From Lewinellaceae bacterium (GTDB taxonomy: Bacteria > Bacteroidota > Bacteroidia > Chitinophagales > Saprospiraceae), in the NCBI GenBank assembly GCA_020636315.1, contig JACJYA010000006.1, positions 1 through 64,000 of the forward strand: DNA of 64,000 nt. Reading direction: 5' to 3'. Shown here piece by piece: positions 17,455-27,072 of this stretch. The stretch's first letter is position 1, and the number at the start of each line of letters is the position of its first letter. Below the pieces are notes generated by a model. That model was not told the origin of the DNA. It did not search any database and was given only the letters and a program-made list of their open reading frames with translations. The position numbers were made by a program, and so were the translations under genes.

Positions 17455-20400
17455 ATGATGATGAGGAAAATTACCATAAACACAACCATACTGTTCTGCT
17501 TACCATAGGGCAGGATATACTCGCCGCCCAGTGGATCCCCGAACAGGTGCTGCATCCGATTAGCTCTGATATAGAAAAGCGCTTTCCGCCGACCTGAACG
17601 GCGACGGAACCACTGACATGGTGATCCTATCGAGGGCTCCGGACAGAATCTGCTGGCAGCTTAGCCAACCTAGCCCTAATACCTTCTCCCTTTCTGAGAT
17701 CCTTGTGAGCTATGATGACATCTATGACTTCGAACTCGCGGATACCGACGCCGATGGGGACCTCGATATTGTTGCCAGTGTAGATTACCCCACTCGTATT
17801 GTCTGGTTTGAAAATACCGGTGATCCGGACGCCCTCTTCCGGGAAGAAGAACTCATCCTGCAAACGTTCTTCATCGACAACATCCAGTTGGAAGACATTA
17901 ATAAGGATAGCATACCCGACCTGAGTATGTCTGGTAGGGTGCAGAGCTCCGACAGCACCAACTTCCATATCATGCTGGGCGAAGGAGATGGTTCTTTCGC
18001 GCCTCCTTCAGGCACTACCTACCGGCTCCAGCTTGGGCTGTTCGAACCGCCTCCTTTCTTTTTCATCACCCGGAAGGTAATGACAGTATTATACATATAT
18101 ATGCCAACTGGCAAATAGGCGCCGACAGGCTGGCGTACCGGATCTCCTTTAACTTTCAAAGCCAGTCTTTCGGTGATTATTCGTTGGTGGGTGATGGCGA
18201 TTTCAATATCAGAGGAATGACATACTCAACAGCGACCGCCATCCGGAACTTATGGGGTCCGGTTTTCAGGAGGGATCTTTTTCTATACCTACCTCAACGG
18301 GGCCTGGCAGCGTATAACGGTTTACGCCGGCCCGTTGGCCAACAGTTGGCGGGCCGTCTTCTTCGATGTGGACGACAATGGGCTGGAAGACATTGTCTTT
18401 GGGCTCGACTCCTTCAATGTCCAGCAAAACGCTTTTATCCCCGAACGCCTTTTTCTGGTCCGCCAACAACGGCAACTTCAATTTTGCCCCGCCACAGCCG
18501 CTGACTACCGGTGTCCCCAGCGACGCCATCATTCAGTTTCTGACATTGAATGACGACGCCCGGGAAAGCCTGTTCTTTTACCTGGAGGATGAAGTACGAC
18601 CGGGTTACAAAGCCAGGTTAACCGATGAAGAATGGGGGCCCAACCAGTATTTCCCCATCGGCTTCCTGCCGGGTGGTTTTATTCCCGGCGATGCCGACGA
18701 TGATGGCGACCTCGACCTTTATTGTATCGATAATGCAGCAAGGGTGATCTTCAGCTTCCGAAATGACGCCAACCTGCGCTTTAATGCCCTGCATATCGAG
18801 CGGGTACTGGCTTTCCGCTTACCGGAGATATCAGCGGAGGCGACTTCAACCAGGATGGACGGTTCGACCTGCTCTTCAGTGAGCGGCTACCGTTACCCGA
18901 CACCGCCTGCTGTGGCTGGAACGCGAAGGCGCCGGATGGACGGAGCACCTGATCGATTCCCAGCAGTACTCCCAGCCCTTCCTTTTCCCGGAAGATATGG
19001 ACGACGATGGAGACCTCGATATCGTCGCCACCAGCGGGTGCATGCGGTGATCTATTATCCGAACGAAGGCAATGGTACCTTGTTTGGCAGCTTAAGCAGG
19101 TAGTGGGAACGGAATTCGCCTACCAGTACCATGCATCTATCTGATTGGGACGGCGACGGAGATAAAGATGTGGTCGCCCGCGTGAACGGCGATCGGAGGC
19201 TGTTGCTGTTACACCGGTGGAACGGCAATGGATTTGACGGGCAGGTAACACTTGACGACTACCTTGACAACACTTCTACCGCCCGCCGGTTTGCTCCTTC
19301 GACCTGAACCAGGACCAACAGCCCGAAATTGTCGGAAGCACCGCCTTCTTACCGCCTTTATTACTGGGACAATGGAACCCCATAACCGGGCCTGGACAAG
19401 TCGCTCTGGATACGCCCAATGGCACCGAATATGATAACCTATATGTCCAGGACATTGACGGAGATGGCGAAAAGGACCTGTTCTTTCTTTTTACAGTTAC
19501 CCAACAGTCCAACGCAGATCGCCTGGCTAAATGGCCCCTGCTTATGCCCAACCTCAACTGGTCGTTTGCCACAATAGACTCCCTGGGCAGCGCCGCCATC
19601 TTCAGGGCGGCGCCTGTCTTCAACAACGTGCCGGACCTGGTGACCTACCATTCCTACGACCATACCATCCGGTTGGGGAGAAACCTGATGGAGCGCCTTA
19701 CCGTTATCGTGCGCGTATTCTTCGATGTTAATGGCGATAGGGCTTTTCGACAGCGGCGACTTCCCGCTATCGGGTGAAGGCGTACTGCTGGTACCTTCGA
19801 AGCATTGCTCACCGTTACCCGGCCTGATGGCAGCCGCCCTACTACCTGTCGCCGGAACCTATACCTTCGAATATCCGTACTAATGAAACCTGGCATATAA
19901 TGGGCTGGCAGTACGGACGATACAAGTCGAGGAAGGGTCGCCGATCATTTACCTGGATTTTCCGCTTATTCCTGTCAACCCGGAATACGGCATTGAACTC
20001 ACGGGGGCGTCCTACCCCTGCAGTGTTCGGAAAAACGACAGATGTTTGCCTTCATCCGCAATACCGGGCACTTTTTACGATGAATGGTGAGGTAATGATC
20101 GGGCTGGATCCGCTCAACAGTATAGCTCCGGAACAAAGCAGCGGCATCATTCAGGATGATCAACACATAACCTTTCCTTTTGAGGACCTGCCCCGGGCGG
20201 GCAATCGCGCTTCAGCCTGCTCGTCGTCCTGCCAGATGCCACCGCCCTGGGCGACACCCTGTTCAACCTGTTTACGGTACGAGGGGCCTACTCCCAATGG
20301 AGAGTTGTCTACCGATACCTTTCAACTCAACCGGATGCTTCGCTGTGCTTATGACCCCAACGACAAACTGGTATATACGGAGCTGGATGCCCAGGGAAGG

Positions 20401-21045
20401 CGGGTGGAAAAAGACGCCTCCATTGTCTACACCATCCGCTTTCAGAATACCGGCAATGCCCCGGCCAGGCGGGTAGTGTTATCAGACCAGCTCGATGAGC
20501 AACTGGACCGGCTCTCCTTTCGCCCACTATCCGCCAGCCATGGTTTTGATTGCAGTATCAGCGAAGGAGGGTTGCTGCGGGTCGTTTTCGAGGATATTCA
20601 ACTTCCGGACAGCCTGAGCGACCCACTGGGTAGCCAGGGGTATTTCCAGTTCAGCATCGGCCAGCTACCGGCCACCGCCCCTGGAGATATTTTCGAAAAC
20701 ACCTCCGACATCTATTTTGACGCCAATCCTCCTATCCGAACCAATACAACAGTTACCCAAATACCCATGCCGGTAGGAACCGAGGATGGGGTACTCCCGG
20801 GCTTCAGCCTGAAGGTATTTCCCAATCCGGCACAGGATTGGTTTGAATTTAATGTGCCTGCCGATGCGTTCTACCCCAGTTATCGCATCGTCAATGTATG
20901 GGGAGCTACAATAGCGGAAGGTACTATTTCCAATGGAATGGTCAGCGTTATTTCCAGGGCCTGGCCCCCTGGCGCCTATACCATATTAGTTAAAGGAAAG
21001 AATGGCCATCCGGATGCAAGCGTCAGAGTGGCCATTACCCGGTGA
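17455..21045 (+). pseudogene. Secreted FG-GAP/VCBS-repeat protein with T9SS tail, many frameshifts
   Basis: A run of about 3.6 kb reads as one secreted protein broken into many frames. It begins at M-M-M-R-K-I (17455) with a signal peptide. FG-GAP calcium loops are seen in different frames: D-L-N-G-D-G-T-T-D (about 17600), D-T-D-A-D-G-D-L-D (17740), D-V-D-D-N-G-L-E-D (18370), D-A-D-D-D-G-D-L-D (18690), D-M-D-D-D-G-D-L-D (19000), D-W-D-G-D-G-D-K-D (19145) and D-I-D-G-D-G-E-K-D (19450). The 19900-21045 part is intact in one frame: a DUF7619-like domain (Y-D-P-N-D-K-L, then Y-T-I-R-F-Q-N-T-G) and a sorting tail (V-F-P-N-P-A-Q-D near the end). At least eight frame changes are needed, so it is either a decayed gene or poor sequence. 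Confidence 0.8.
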
Positions 21046-21061
21046 CGGTGTATCTTTTATT

Positions 21062-21739
21062 CTAAAACAACGTCGGCTGCCCCCCGATCCGCTGGTGCAG
21101 TTCCGGGGAGTCATTTTTCACGGAATTCACCTTGTCGGATACCTGATAGTAATCCATTATCCCATCCGGAGGAGGCTTAAGGAGGCCCATAACTTCTTCG
21201 ATGTTCAGTTGCTGGAGCCAGCGTTGTTGCTGCAATTTGCCGGGAAGGGCAAGGGGCATGCGGTTGTGCAGGGGCGCCACTTCCTTATTGGGAGGGGCGG
21301 TAATGATGGAGAAGGTCCTGACGGCATAGTCATCTTTGTACCAGACATCCCAAAGCCCGGCAAAGAGGAGCAATTCCCCGTTTTTCCGAAAGATGCGGTA
21401 GGGCACTTTTTTCCCCCCCTCATTGCGCCATTCGTAAAAACTATCGGCCAGCACCAGGCAGCGCCGCTTGCGCAAAGGAACGCGGAAAGAAGGTTTGGCT
21501 CCAATGCCTTCCATACGGGCATTGATCAGCTTGCCGGCATTCTTGCCGTCTTTCGACCAGTGCGGGATAAGGCCCCAAAGCAGGTATTCCAGCCGGTTGG
21601 GGTGTTCATTGGTAATAACATAGGCATGCTGGGTGGGAGCGATGTTCCAGCTGAGGCGCAGGTTCTGGCCCGTCTCGATTTCGCCCAGTTGCTCTTTTAT
21701 CTTTTCCGGCGAAGTGACAAAAGAAAACCTTCCGCACAT
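21062..21739 (-). CDS. SRAP (HMCES/YedK) protein, abasic-site DNA crosslinker
   Basis: A 225-residue SRAP protein. HMCES/YedK proteins use Cys2 to make a thiazolidine bond with an abasic site in single-stranded DNA. All key residues are present: Cys2 after the initiator Met (M-C-G-R), Asn32 (W-N-I-A-P-T), Arg75 (N-A-R-M-E-G), Glu103 (F-Y-E-W) and His158 (P-L-H-N-R-M-P). Length is normal. The start MCGR is fixed by the catalytic Cys. It is convergent with the FG-GAP gene end and backs onto a long non-coding stretch. Confidence 0.95.
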   Translation of the reverse strand: MCGRFSFVTSPEKIKEQLGEIETGQNLRLSWNIAPTQHAYVITNEHPNRLEYLLWGLIPHWSKDGKNAGKLINARMEGIGAKPSFRVPLRKRRCLVLADSFYEWRNEGGKKVPYRIFRKNGELLLFAGLWDVWYKDDYAVRTFSIITAPPNKEVAPLHNRMPLALPGKLQQQRWLQQLNIEEVMGLLKPPPDGIMDYYQVSDKVNSVKNDSPELHQRIGGQPTLF

Positions 21740-21905
21740 AGTTTCAAATTTTTTGTTCGGCCCCGCTGTTTTATTCCAGGTCGGAAAATACTGTCCTTCA
21801 GGGCAAAGCAGGTTTTACACTGCTGTTCACATTCTTATTCTACTACAAATCTTTTGGCCGGGGGCTATTCTTCAAAACAAGAGGTTGGGCCGCTTCGTTT
21901 TGGCC

Positions 21906-22356
21906 TTTTCCACAGCCCAGTTTTGAGGCTTCCATAAAGGTAAGAAAACCAGTAATTTGATGAAACACCTTTTCCACACGAAATGTGTAAATTTTGATAA
22001 ATGATAATTTACCATTAGCATATTACATTAGTAAGAATGGCGGCTCCACATATATCAATTACTTTAAACTGATTATTTTTTTCGGGGATAACTTCCCTGT
22101 TTTCTACAACCGGAAATAAAAAAGGCAGAGGGTGAGTAAAAAAAGTTTTCCGGGCCTGAGGTTTTACACAAGCTGTGGGTAAGTTTGCAGAATTCCGATA
22201 AAGTAAGGAAAAGGGCCTGTGTAAAACCTGTGTAAAGGCCAACTCCGGGCCTTAACAATGAATTAACCCAGAGTTAATGAAAAAACTTCCTCACATATTA
22301 ACAGCCCTAATGATGAGGGGATTTGATTAAAAAAATTATAATATACTACTATTAAC
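21906..22356. other. Cluster of DnaA-box-like sites with AT-rich tract, possible replication origin
   Basis: In the 703-bp gene-free stretch between SRAP and ctaA seven 9-mers resemble DnaA boxes (TTTTCCACA or TTTTACACA type). Plus-strand copies: TTTTCCACA at 21906 and 21970, TTTTACACA at 22162. Minus-strand copies: TGTGTAAAT at 21984, TGTGGGTAA at 22174, TGTGTAAAA at 22218 and TGTGTAAAG at 22229. A strongly AT-rich tract follows at 22321-22356, suitable as an unwinding element. Two more TGTGGAAAA sites lie at 23545 and 23557 just past ctaA. Orientation shifts from plus to minus across the cluster. Chance and other repeats remain possible. Apart from these sites I see no gene in 21740-22442. 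Confidence 0.4.
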
Positions 22357-22442
22357 CGCTCACCGGAAATGTTTACCCAGCTATGGCCAAACAAAAGTTT
22401 GTAGTATTGTTTCTCTAACGAATCGTTTCAAATCAAAAAGAG

Positions 22443-23540
22443 ATGGAAGCAGTTGCAAATACTCCTCCTACGACAAATGAAATGAAGGGTAAACGATACC
22501 CTTCCGTTGTAAAGGCCTGGCTGGTCATCGGATTGTTCATGATCTTCATGCAGGTGGTGGTGGGCGGCATCACCCGCCTGACGGGATCCGGCCTTTCCAT
22601 AACCAAATGGGAGATCGTCACCGGCACCTTGCCACCGCTGACCGCTCAGCATTGGGAGGAAGCGTTTAATATGTATAAGGCCACCCCTCAGTACGCCAAG
22701 ATAAACCAGGGGATGACGATGAGTGAATTTAAGTTCATTTATTTCTGGGAGTACATCCACCGCCTGTGGGCCCGGCTGATGGGTTTTGTCTTTATCATCC
22801 CATTGGCGATCTTCTGGGCAAGGGGAATGGTTGACAGGCCCCTTCTGAAGCGCCTGGGCGTGGTTTTCCTCCTGGCCGCCCTGGTGGCCTCCTTTGGATG
22901 GATCATGGTGGCCAGCGGGCTGATCGAGCGCCCCTGGGTGAATGCCTATAAACTCACCATGCACCTTTCTCTGGCGTTGATCCTGTTCAGTTATCTGCTG
23001 TGGACTACCTTTAAAACCTTTCAGCCCCGGCGCCCGGTTTTGCACAGCGGCCTGTTAAAAAAGGCGGCAAATGCCATAACTGTTGTGGTTGCCCTGCAGA
23101 TCGTGCTGGGCGGCATTATGGCGGGGACAAAGGCGGGCCTCTTCTTCCCCACCTGGCCGGATATGAACGGCGAGGCCATTCCCGGCGTCCTGAAAGCCGG
23201 CGCCAACTGGTCTGTTGAAAACCTTGTTAATTACGATTCTTCCCTCTTTATGCCTGCTTTGATACAGTTGTTACACAGGAGCATGGCTTATGTACTGACA
23301 ATCATGGTTTTATGGTTCTTTTTCAAAGCGGTGAGAACGGCTCCTCCGGCTCCCCTGCGCATCGGTTTATATCTGTTGGTAAGTATGTTGATAATCCAAA
23401 TGGCGCTTGGGATTTTCACTGTGATCAACTCGGTGGGCATGATCCCGGTTGGCCTTGGTGTTTTTCATCAGGCCGGTGCGCTTTTATTACTCACCATCAC
23501 TTTATTTGTGGATTATCAACTGGGAAAGGTGAGAAATTAA
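22443..23540 (+). CDS. ctaA: Heme A synthase (CtaA/Cox15 family)
   Basis: A 365-residue polytopic membrane protein of the COX15/CtaA family, which oxidises the heme O methyl group to make heme A for cytochrome oxidase. The first helix carries M-Q-V-V-V-G-G-I-T-R-L-T-G-S-G-L-S, a hallmark. E-Y-I-H-R-L-W-A-R near residue 102 and another conserved histidine region (L-L-H-R-S-M-A-Y near 279) supply heme ligands; eight hydrophobic helices are visible. No ctaB or oxidase genes are near. The stop is followed within 26 bases by two DnaA-like sites and the convergent WD40 gene. The start ATG fits the aligned N-terminus of the family. Confidence 0.92.
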   Translation: MEAVANTPPTTNEMKGKRYPSVVKAWLVIGLFMIFMQVVVGGITRLTGSGLSITKWEIVTGTLPPLTAQHWEEAFNMYKATPQYAKINQGMTMSEFKFIYFWEYIHRLWARLMGFVFIIPLAIFWARGMVDRPLLKRLGVVFLLAALVASFGWIMVASGLIERPWVNAYKLTMHLSLALILFSYLLWTTFKTFQPRRPVLHSGLLKKAANAITVVVALQIVLGGIMAGTKAGLFFPTWPDMNGEAIPGVLKAGANWSVENLVNYDSSLFMPALIQLLHRSMAYVLTIMVLWFFFKAVRTAPPAPLRIGLYLLVSMLIIQMALGIFTVINSVGMIPVGLGVFHQAGALLLLTITLFVDYQLGKVRN

Positions 23541-23566
23541 CATGTGTGGAAAACTTTGTGGAAAAG

Positions 23567-25273
23567 TCAGTTGTGTAGCCTGACTCCCGCCTCCTTGAGT
23601 TTTTCCAGCAATGAAGGGGAATCCGGATCCAGGTTTTCTATATCTTCCAGCAGCTTTTTGCCCGACTGCCACAAATATCCTTTCCCTTCGGTTGTCGTAG
23701 CCATGATGTAGTGGCCATCCGGGGATACCTTGAGGGATGAAACTTCTCCGCTTTCGTTTAATAAAGTAAATACCAGATTTATGAATCCAATATCCTCTTT
23801 CCAAATGGATACTACTCCTTTACCTTCTTTTTCCCCGGCGATTACCAGGTCATAGAACAGTCGGCCTTCCCCGGCCTTCCCCGAATAGTTTTGGGGAAAT
23901 TTTACAGCGTTGATTTTCTCTATACCCTCATTGTAAAAGAAATGAAGGAGGTGTCCATGATCATTCCATACAGCCACTTCTCCATTTGCACTTCCGGCAG
24001 CAATTAATCCATCTTCCGATATATCGATGGACGTAATGGGCCCATTCAGCCGTTTCAGCTTTCTGGAGGAATTATCGGTAGTACTCCTGAACCGAATCCA
24101 GCCTTTCTTATCTCCGGTAATAAAGTAATTACCGCGTTGTGAAATATCGAATGCCCGAATAGAGGGAAGTTGCCAGAAACGGTTCTTTTTGTGAGGAGAA
24201 GGCCAAATCTTTACACTATGCCGGCACCAGCCGAATTTATAGAGGGGGCGTTTGCTTAAACCCAGGCTATCTGCGCCGGGGAATGTATTCATGTGCGACT
24301 GGTATAGCACCTTGCCGGTAGGTAACCTCTTGCCCAATACCTGGTTTTTGGAAAGGTAAAGGATATAGGAACTGTCATTCACTTCAGAAAGGAGAAAATC
24401 AAATACTCCATTCCCAAACTTAACCTTATCCATTAAGGATTGGAACCCATTGTCATTGAGGCTCCATATTTGTAAGTACTTTTTGTGCTTTTTTTGAGTA
24501 TAAGTAACCAGGAGGTTGTCCTTTTGGCTGATAACTACACCAGTTGAAGTATTGGATATGGATCCCAGGAGATCGCCGTCTAAATTCCAAAGTTTTGTTT
24601 TTCCATTGGTGCCGGTAGTTACTGCTTTTCCGGATTCAGGTGAGAAATCCCCGTCCTTGACTATCCTTTTCCGTTTATCATTATTTTGGGTTTCGTGGGG
24701 AAAATCTTTTAAGAAGAAAGTGTCTCTATAGATGAGGAAGTCGCCTAAATTTATTGAAGTACATAGGGAATCGGTGCAGCAGGAGTCGCCTGTAAATTTT
24801 AACTGGTTATAGCGGATTATTTTTAGGGCCAGGGGAATATCTGTGGACAACTTACTCAGAGCAAGGGCATTATTATAATTGCAATTGTTGATTTTTTCCA
24901 GGCCATTAAATCTTTTCAACTCAAGCAGAAGGCTGTCGATCTTTTCTTTTAAGGTGTCGATAGCAATAGAGTCTTTTACAGGTATGTATTTGATCTCTTT
25001 CTTTATAACCGTCTTTGGTTTGTGCTCAGATTGGTTTTTTTGCTGAAGTATTTTCAGGGAATCATATAATTTCCTGTAAAACCTGGTGATCGTATCCTGC
25101 CGGTTTGGGTCGCAGGCGGTGGCCATTTTGAGAAAAAGCACCGTGGAAGCGTAGTCCTTCTCGATATAATGCCGTTCTGCCCGTTCCATTATTTCGGTGA
25201 ATTTACTGCAGGGAGTTTGTGCAAAAGAGCAGCAATAACCAAAGAGTAACAGAATTGGAAGGGTTCTGGTCAT
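23567..25273 (-). CDS. Exported WD40 beta-propeller protein of the SIR2/nSTAND operon
   Basis: Start chosen at 25273 because its ATG overlaps the TGA of the ATPase gene (ATGA); an ATG six bases earlier is also possible. The 568-residue product has a signal peptide (hydrophobic L-P-I-L-L-L-F-G-Y then a cut at about F-A-Q). A TPR-like helix pair follows (A-E-R-H-Y-I-E-K-D-Y near residue 35) and then charged helical sequence to about 150. From about 200 to 555 there are WD40-type repeats, including D-G-L-I-A-A-G-S-A-N-G-E-V-A-V-W and V-S-S-L-K-V-S-P-D-G-H-Y. The fold is likely a six- or seven-blade propeller outside the cytoplasm. In most nSTAND proteins of this type the propeller is fused to the C-terminus of the ATPase, so here a receptor half has been split off. 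Confidence 0.85.
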   Translation of the reverse strand: MTRTLPILLLFGYCCSFAQTPCSKFTEIMERAERHYIEKDYASTVLFLKMATACDPNRQDTITRFYRKLYDSLKILQQKNQSEHKPKTVIKKEIKYIPVKDSIAIDTLKEKIDSLLLELKRFNGLEKINNCNYNNALALSKLSTDIPLALKIIRYNQLKFTGDSCCTDSLCTSINLGDFLIYRDTFFLKDFPHETQNNDKRKRIVKDGDFSPESGKAVTTGTNGKTKLWNLDGDLLGSISNTSTGVVISQKDNLLVTYTQKKHKKYLQIWSLNDNGFQSLMDKVKFGNGVFDFLLSEVNDSSYILYLSKNQVLGKRLPTGKVLYQSHMNTFPGADSLGLSKRPLYKFGWCRHSVKIWPSPHKKNRFWQLPSIRAFDISQRGNYFITGDKKGWIRFRSTTDNSSRKLKRLNGPITSIDISEDGLIAAGSANGEVAVWNDHGHLLHFFYNEGIEKINAVKFPQNYSGKAGEGRLFYDLVIAGEKEGKGVVSIWKEDIGFINLVFTLLNESGEVSSLKVSPDGHYIMATTTEGKGYLWQSGKKLLEDIENLDPDSPSLLEKLKEAGVRLHN

Positions 25274-27072
25274 TCGCATTGTTCCATTTTTTTTCTCAGG
25301 GAGTCAAGTTGGGTAAGGATGTACTGTTCTCTTTCTATGGAGTCAAGCCCTGGATTGATATTGGAAAAAGCTTCCTTCTCAACAAGAAAAGTTTTTTCAT
25401 TCAGGCGGTATAGCTCACATGCCACATCCCAACCCAAACTGTCATCTGGTGCTTCCAGCAGGCTGGCAGCAGATGCAAATTCATCCGCTCTGGATTTTAT
25501 CCATAAAAAATTAAGTGAATCCCTGGCAAACAGGGCCTGTTTATATTTTTGAAGCCTATCCTCTGCTTCCTCCCTTTTATCTTTAGCCAATGCTGCCTGT
25601 TTCCGGGCATAAAGAAAAGCAATGGCCGAAGTGAAGAACAGGGCCAGGGCAATTGCCGCCAGTATGATGGCCCTTCGCCGGCCCCGCTCTGCCGTTTGGC
25701 GCATTTTTTCCGAGAGCTTCTGGCGTTCTTCCTCTCTGGCTTTTTCTTTTGCTTCTTCGGCGGCCTTTAAAGCTTTACGGTTAGCTTCCTCAATCCTCCT
25801 TTCCCTCCTCGCGTTAGCAATCGGAATGATAAGCGTATCATGACTGATCTCATAATTATAACCGCCCGTAGTATTGGGTTCCCGCCGGACCAGGAAAGCA
25901 TCTTCCAATGCATTCAGCAAGGCCTGGCCGGCTCCGTGGCTGCTGTATCGTTCGATCAGGGCATCTCCATCAACACTGAGGCGCCGTGCTTCCTCCACGT
26001 TGTTGTCATTGAGCAGCAACAGGCCATCTTCAATGACAACCTGCGCCGCCTTTTGTTCCTGCTCAGTGGAAAGGAGGCCTATCTGTCTTTTGTAATAGGC
26101 CTCGAAAATATTTTCAAAAGGAGGCAAGTCTTCAACTTCGATTTCCAGCACCCCATCAGCATTTCGGGTATTTACTTTACCGGATTCAACGCGCTGTTCG
26201 ATTTCCTGGCAAATGACCTGCAGTTCAAAGGCTTCAATACCTCCTCCGCTTTCTTCTCTGGCTTCCAGCAGCTTGTTGATGATGGCCTCGAGTGCCTGTG
26301 GGGAATACACAAAAGGAGGCGTATCAAAAGGCTGGTTCTCCAGTTGGAGGGAGGCTGGCTTAGCGATGGCCTGCTCTGCATCGGCAGGCTTTAGTGCGCT
26401 CAATTCGTAACGGTTATCCAGAATAGAAGGAAGGTACCCCTTGAGCCGGTCTAACAAACTAAGCCGGTCAGCTCTGATGGAAAAAAGTACTCTGATATCC
26501 AGCTCCCGGGATAGAAATTCGAAATTTTGATCGGAAATACGTTCACCCATATCCCTGATAGGCTGCGGGATCTTTGTGTAGATCAACTCCTCCAGTTCTT
26601 GCAAAAATTGGTTTTGCTGGATGGAAGGATAGGAAAAGAACTCCTCAAATTGATCAAAGAGCAGCAGTATGCGCTGAGGGTTTTTGTTTTGCCTCCGCTT
26701 GAACTGGTGCCAAAGGTTTTGTTCCTGAACAAGTTCCTGGAGAAAATCACCCTCCGGGTTTAGCGGAAGGGTGTTTTCTATTTTTAACCGAAGCCGGTGC
26801 GTGGGGCTTATGCTACTTGTTTCATCTATGAAATTGCCAAAGCGAATGGCTATCGGTTGAAAGAATTGATCACTGTCAGGAGGCGTGTTGAGAAAATAGG
26901 GGATAAGGCCCGCATTGATCAGAGAACTTTTGCCGTATCCTGATTTGCCGAAAAGAACCGATATTTTCTCCAGCAGGGTTAGGTTGAGTAGCTCGTCAGT
27001 GTCATGGCCACGGCCGAAGAATATGCTTTGTTCAGAAACTTCAAAGGGTTTGACTCCCGGGTATCGGTTCAT
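25270..27072 (-). CDS. nSTAND1-type ATPase with winged helix, coiled coil and one transmembrane span
   Basis: A 600-residue STAND NTPase. It opens with P-G-V-K-P-F-E and F-F-G-R (residues 5-21), typical of nSTAND1. Walker A is G-K-S-G-Y-G-K-S-S at 42-50; Walker B with the STAND signature is L-L-L-F-D-Q-F-E-E at 136-144. A conserved P-A-D-A-E-Q-A-I-A-K-P-A follows near 230-240. A winged-helix-like Y-E-I-S-H-D-T-L at 407-414 precedes a charged coiled coil (about 424-465) and a single hydrophobic span (468-488, R-R-R before it). The last 110 residues would then lie outside the membrane. The start ATGA overlaps the stop of the SIR2-like gene, and its stop overlaps the WD40 gene, so the three are coupled. 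Confidence 0.9.
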   Translation of the reverse strand: MNRYPGVKPFEVSEQSIFFGRGHDTDELLNLTLLEKISVLFGKSGYGKSSLINAGLIPYFLNTPPDSDQFFQPIAIRFGNFIDETSSISPTHRLRLKIENTLPLNPEGDFLQELVQEQNLWHQFKRRQNKNPQRILLLFDQFEEFFSYPSIQQNQFLQELEELIYTKIPQPIRDMGERISDQNFEFLSRELDIRVLFSIRADRLSLLDRLKGYLPSILDNRYELSALKPADAEQAIAKPASLQLENQPFDTPPFVYSPQALEAIINKLLEAREESGGGIEAFELQVICQEIEQRVESGKVNTRNADGVLEIEVEDLPPFENIFEAYYKRQIGLLSTEQEQKAAQVVIEDGLLLLNDNNVEEARRLSVDGDALIERYSSHGAGQALLNALEDAFLVRREPNTTGGYNYEISHDTLIIPIANARRERRIEEANRKALKAAEEAKEKAREEERQKLSEKMRQTAERGRRRAIILAAIALALFFTSAIAFLYARKQAALAKDKREEAEDRLQKYKQALFARDSLNFLWIKSRADEFASAASLLEAPDDSLGWDVACELYRLNEKTFLVEKEAFSNINPGLDSIEREQYILTQLDSLRKKMEQCE

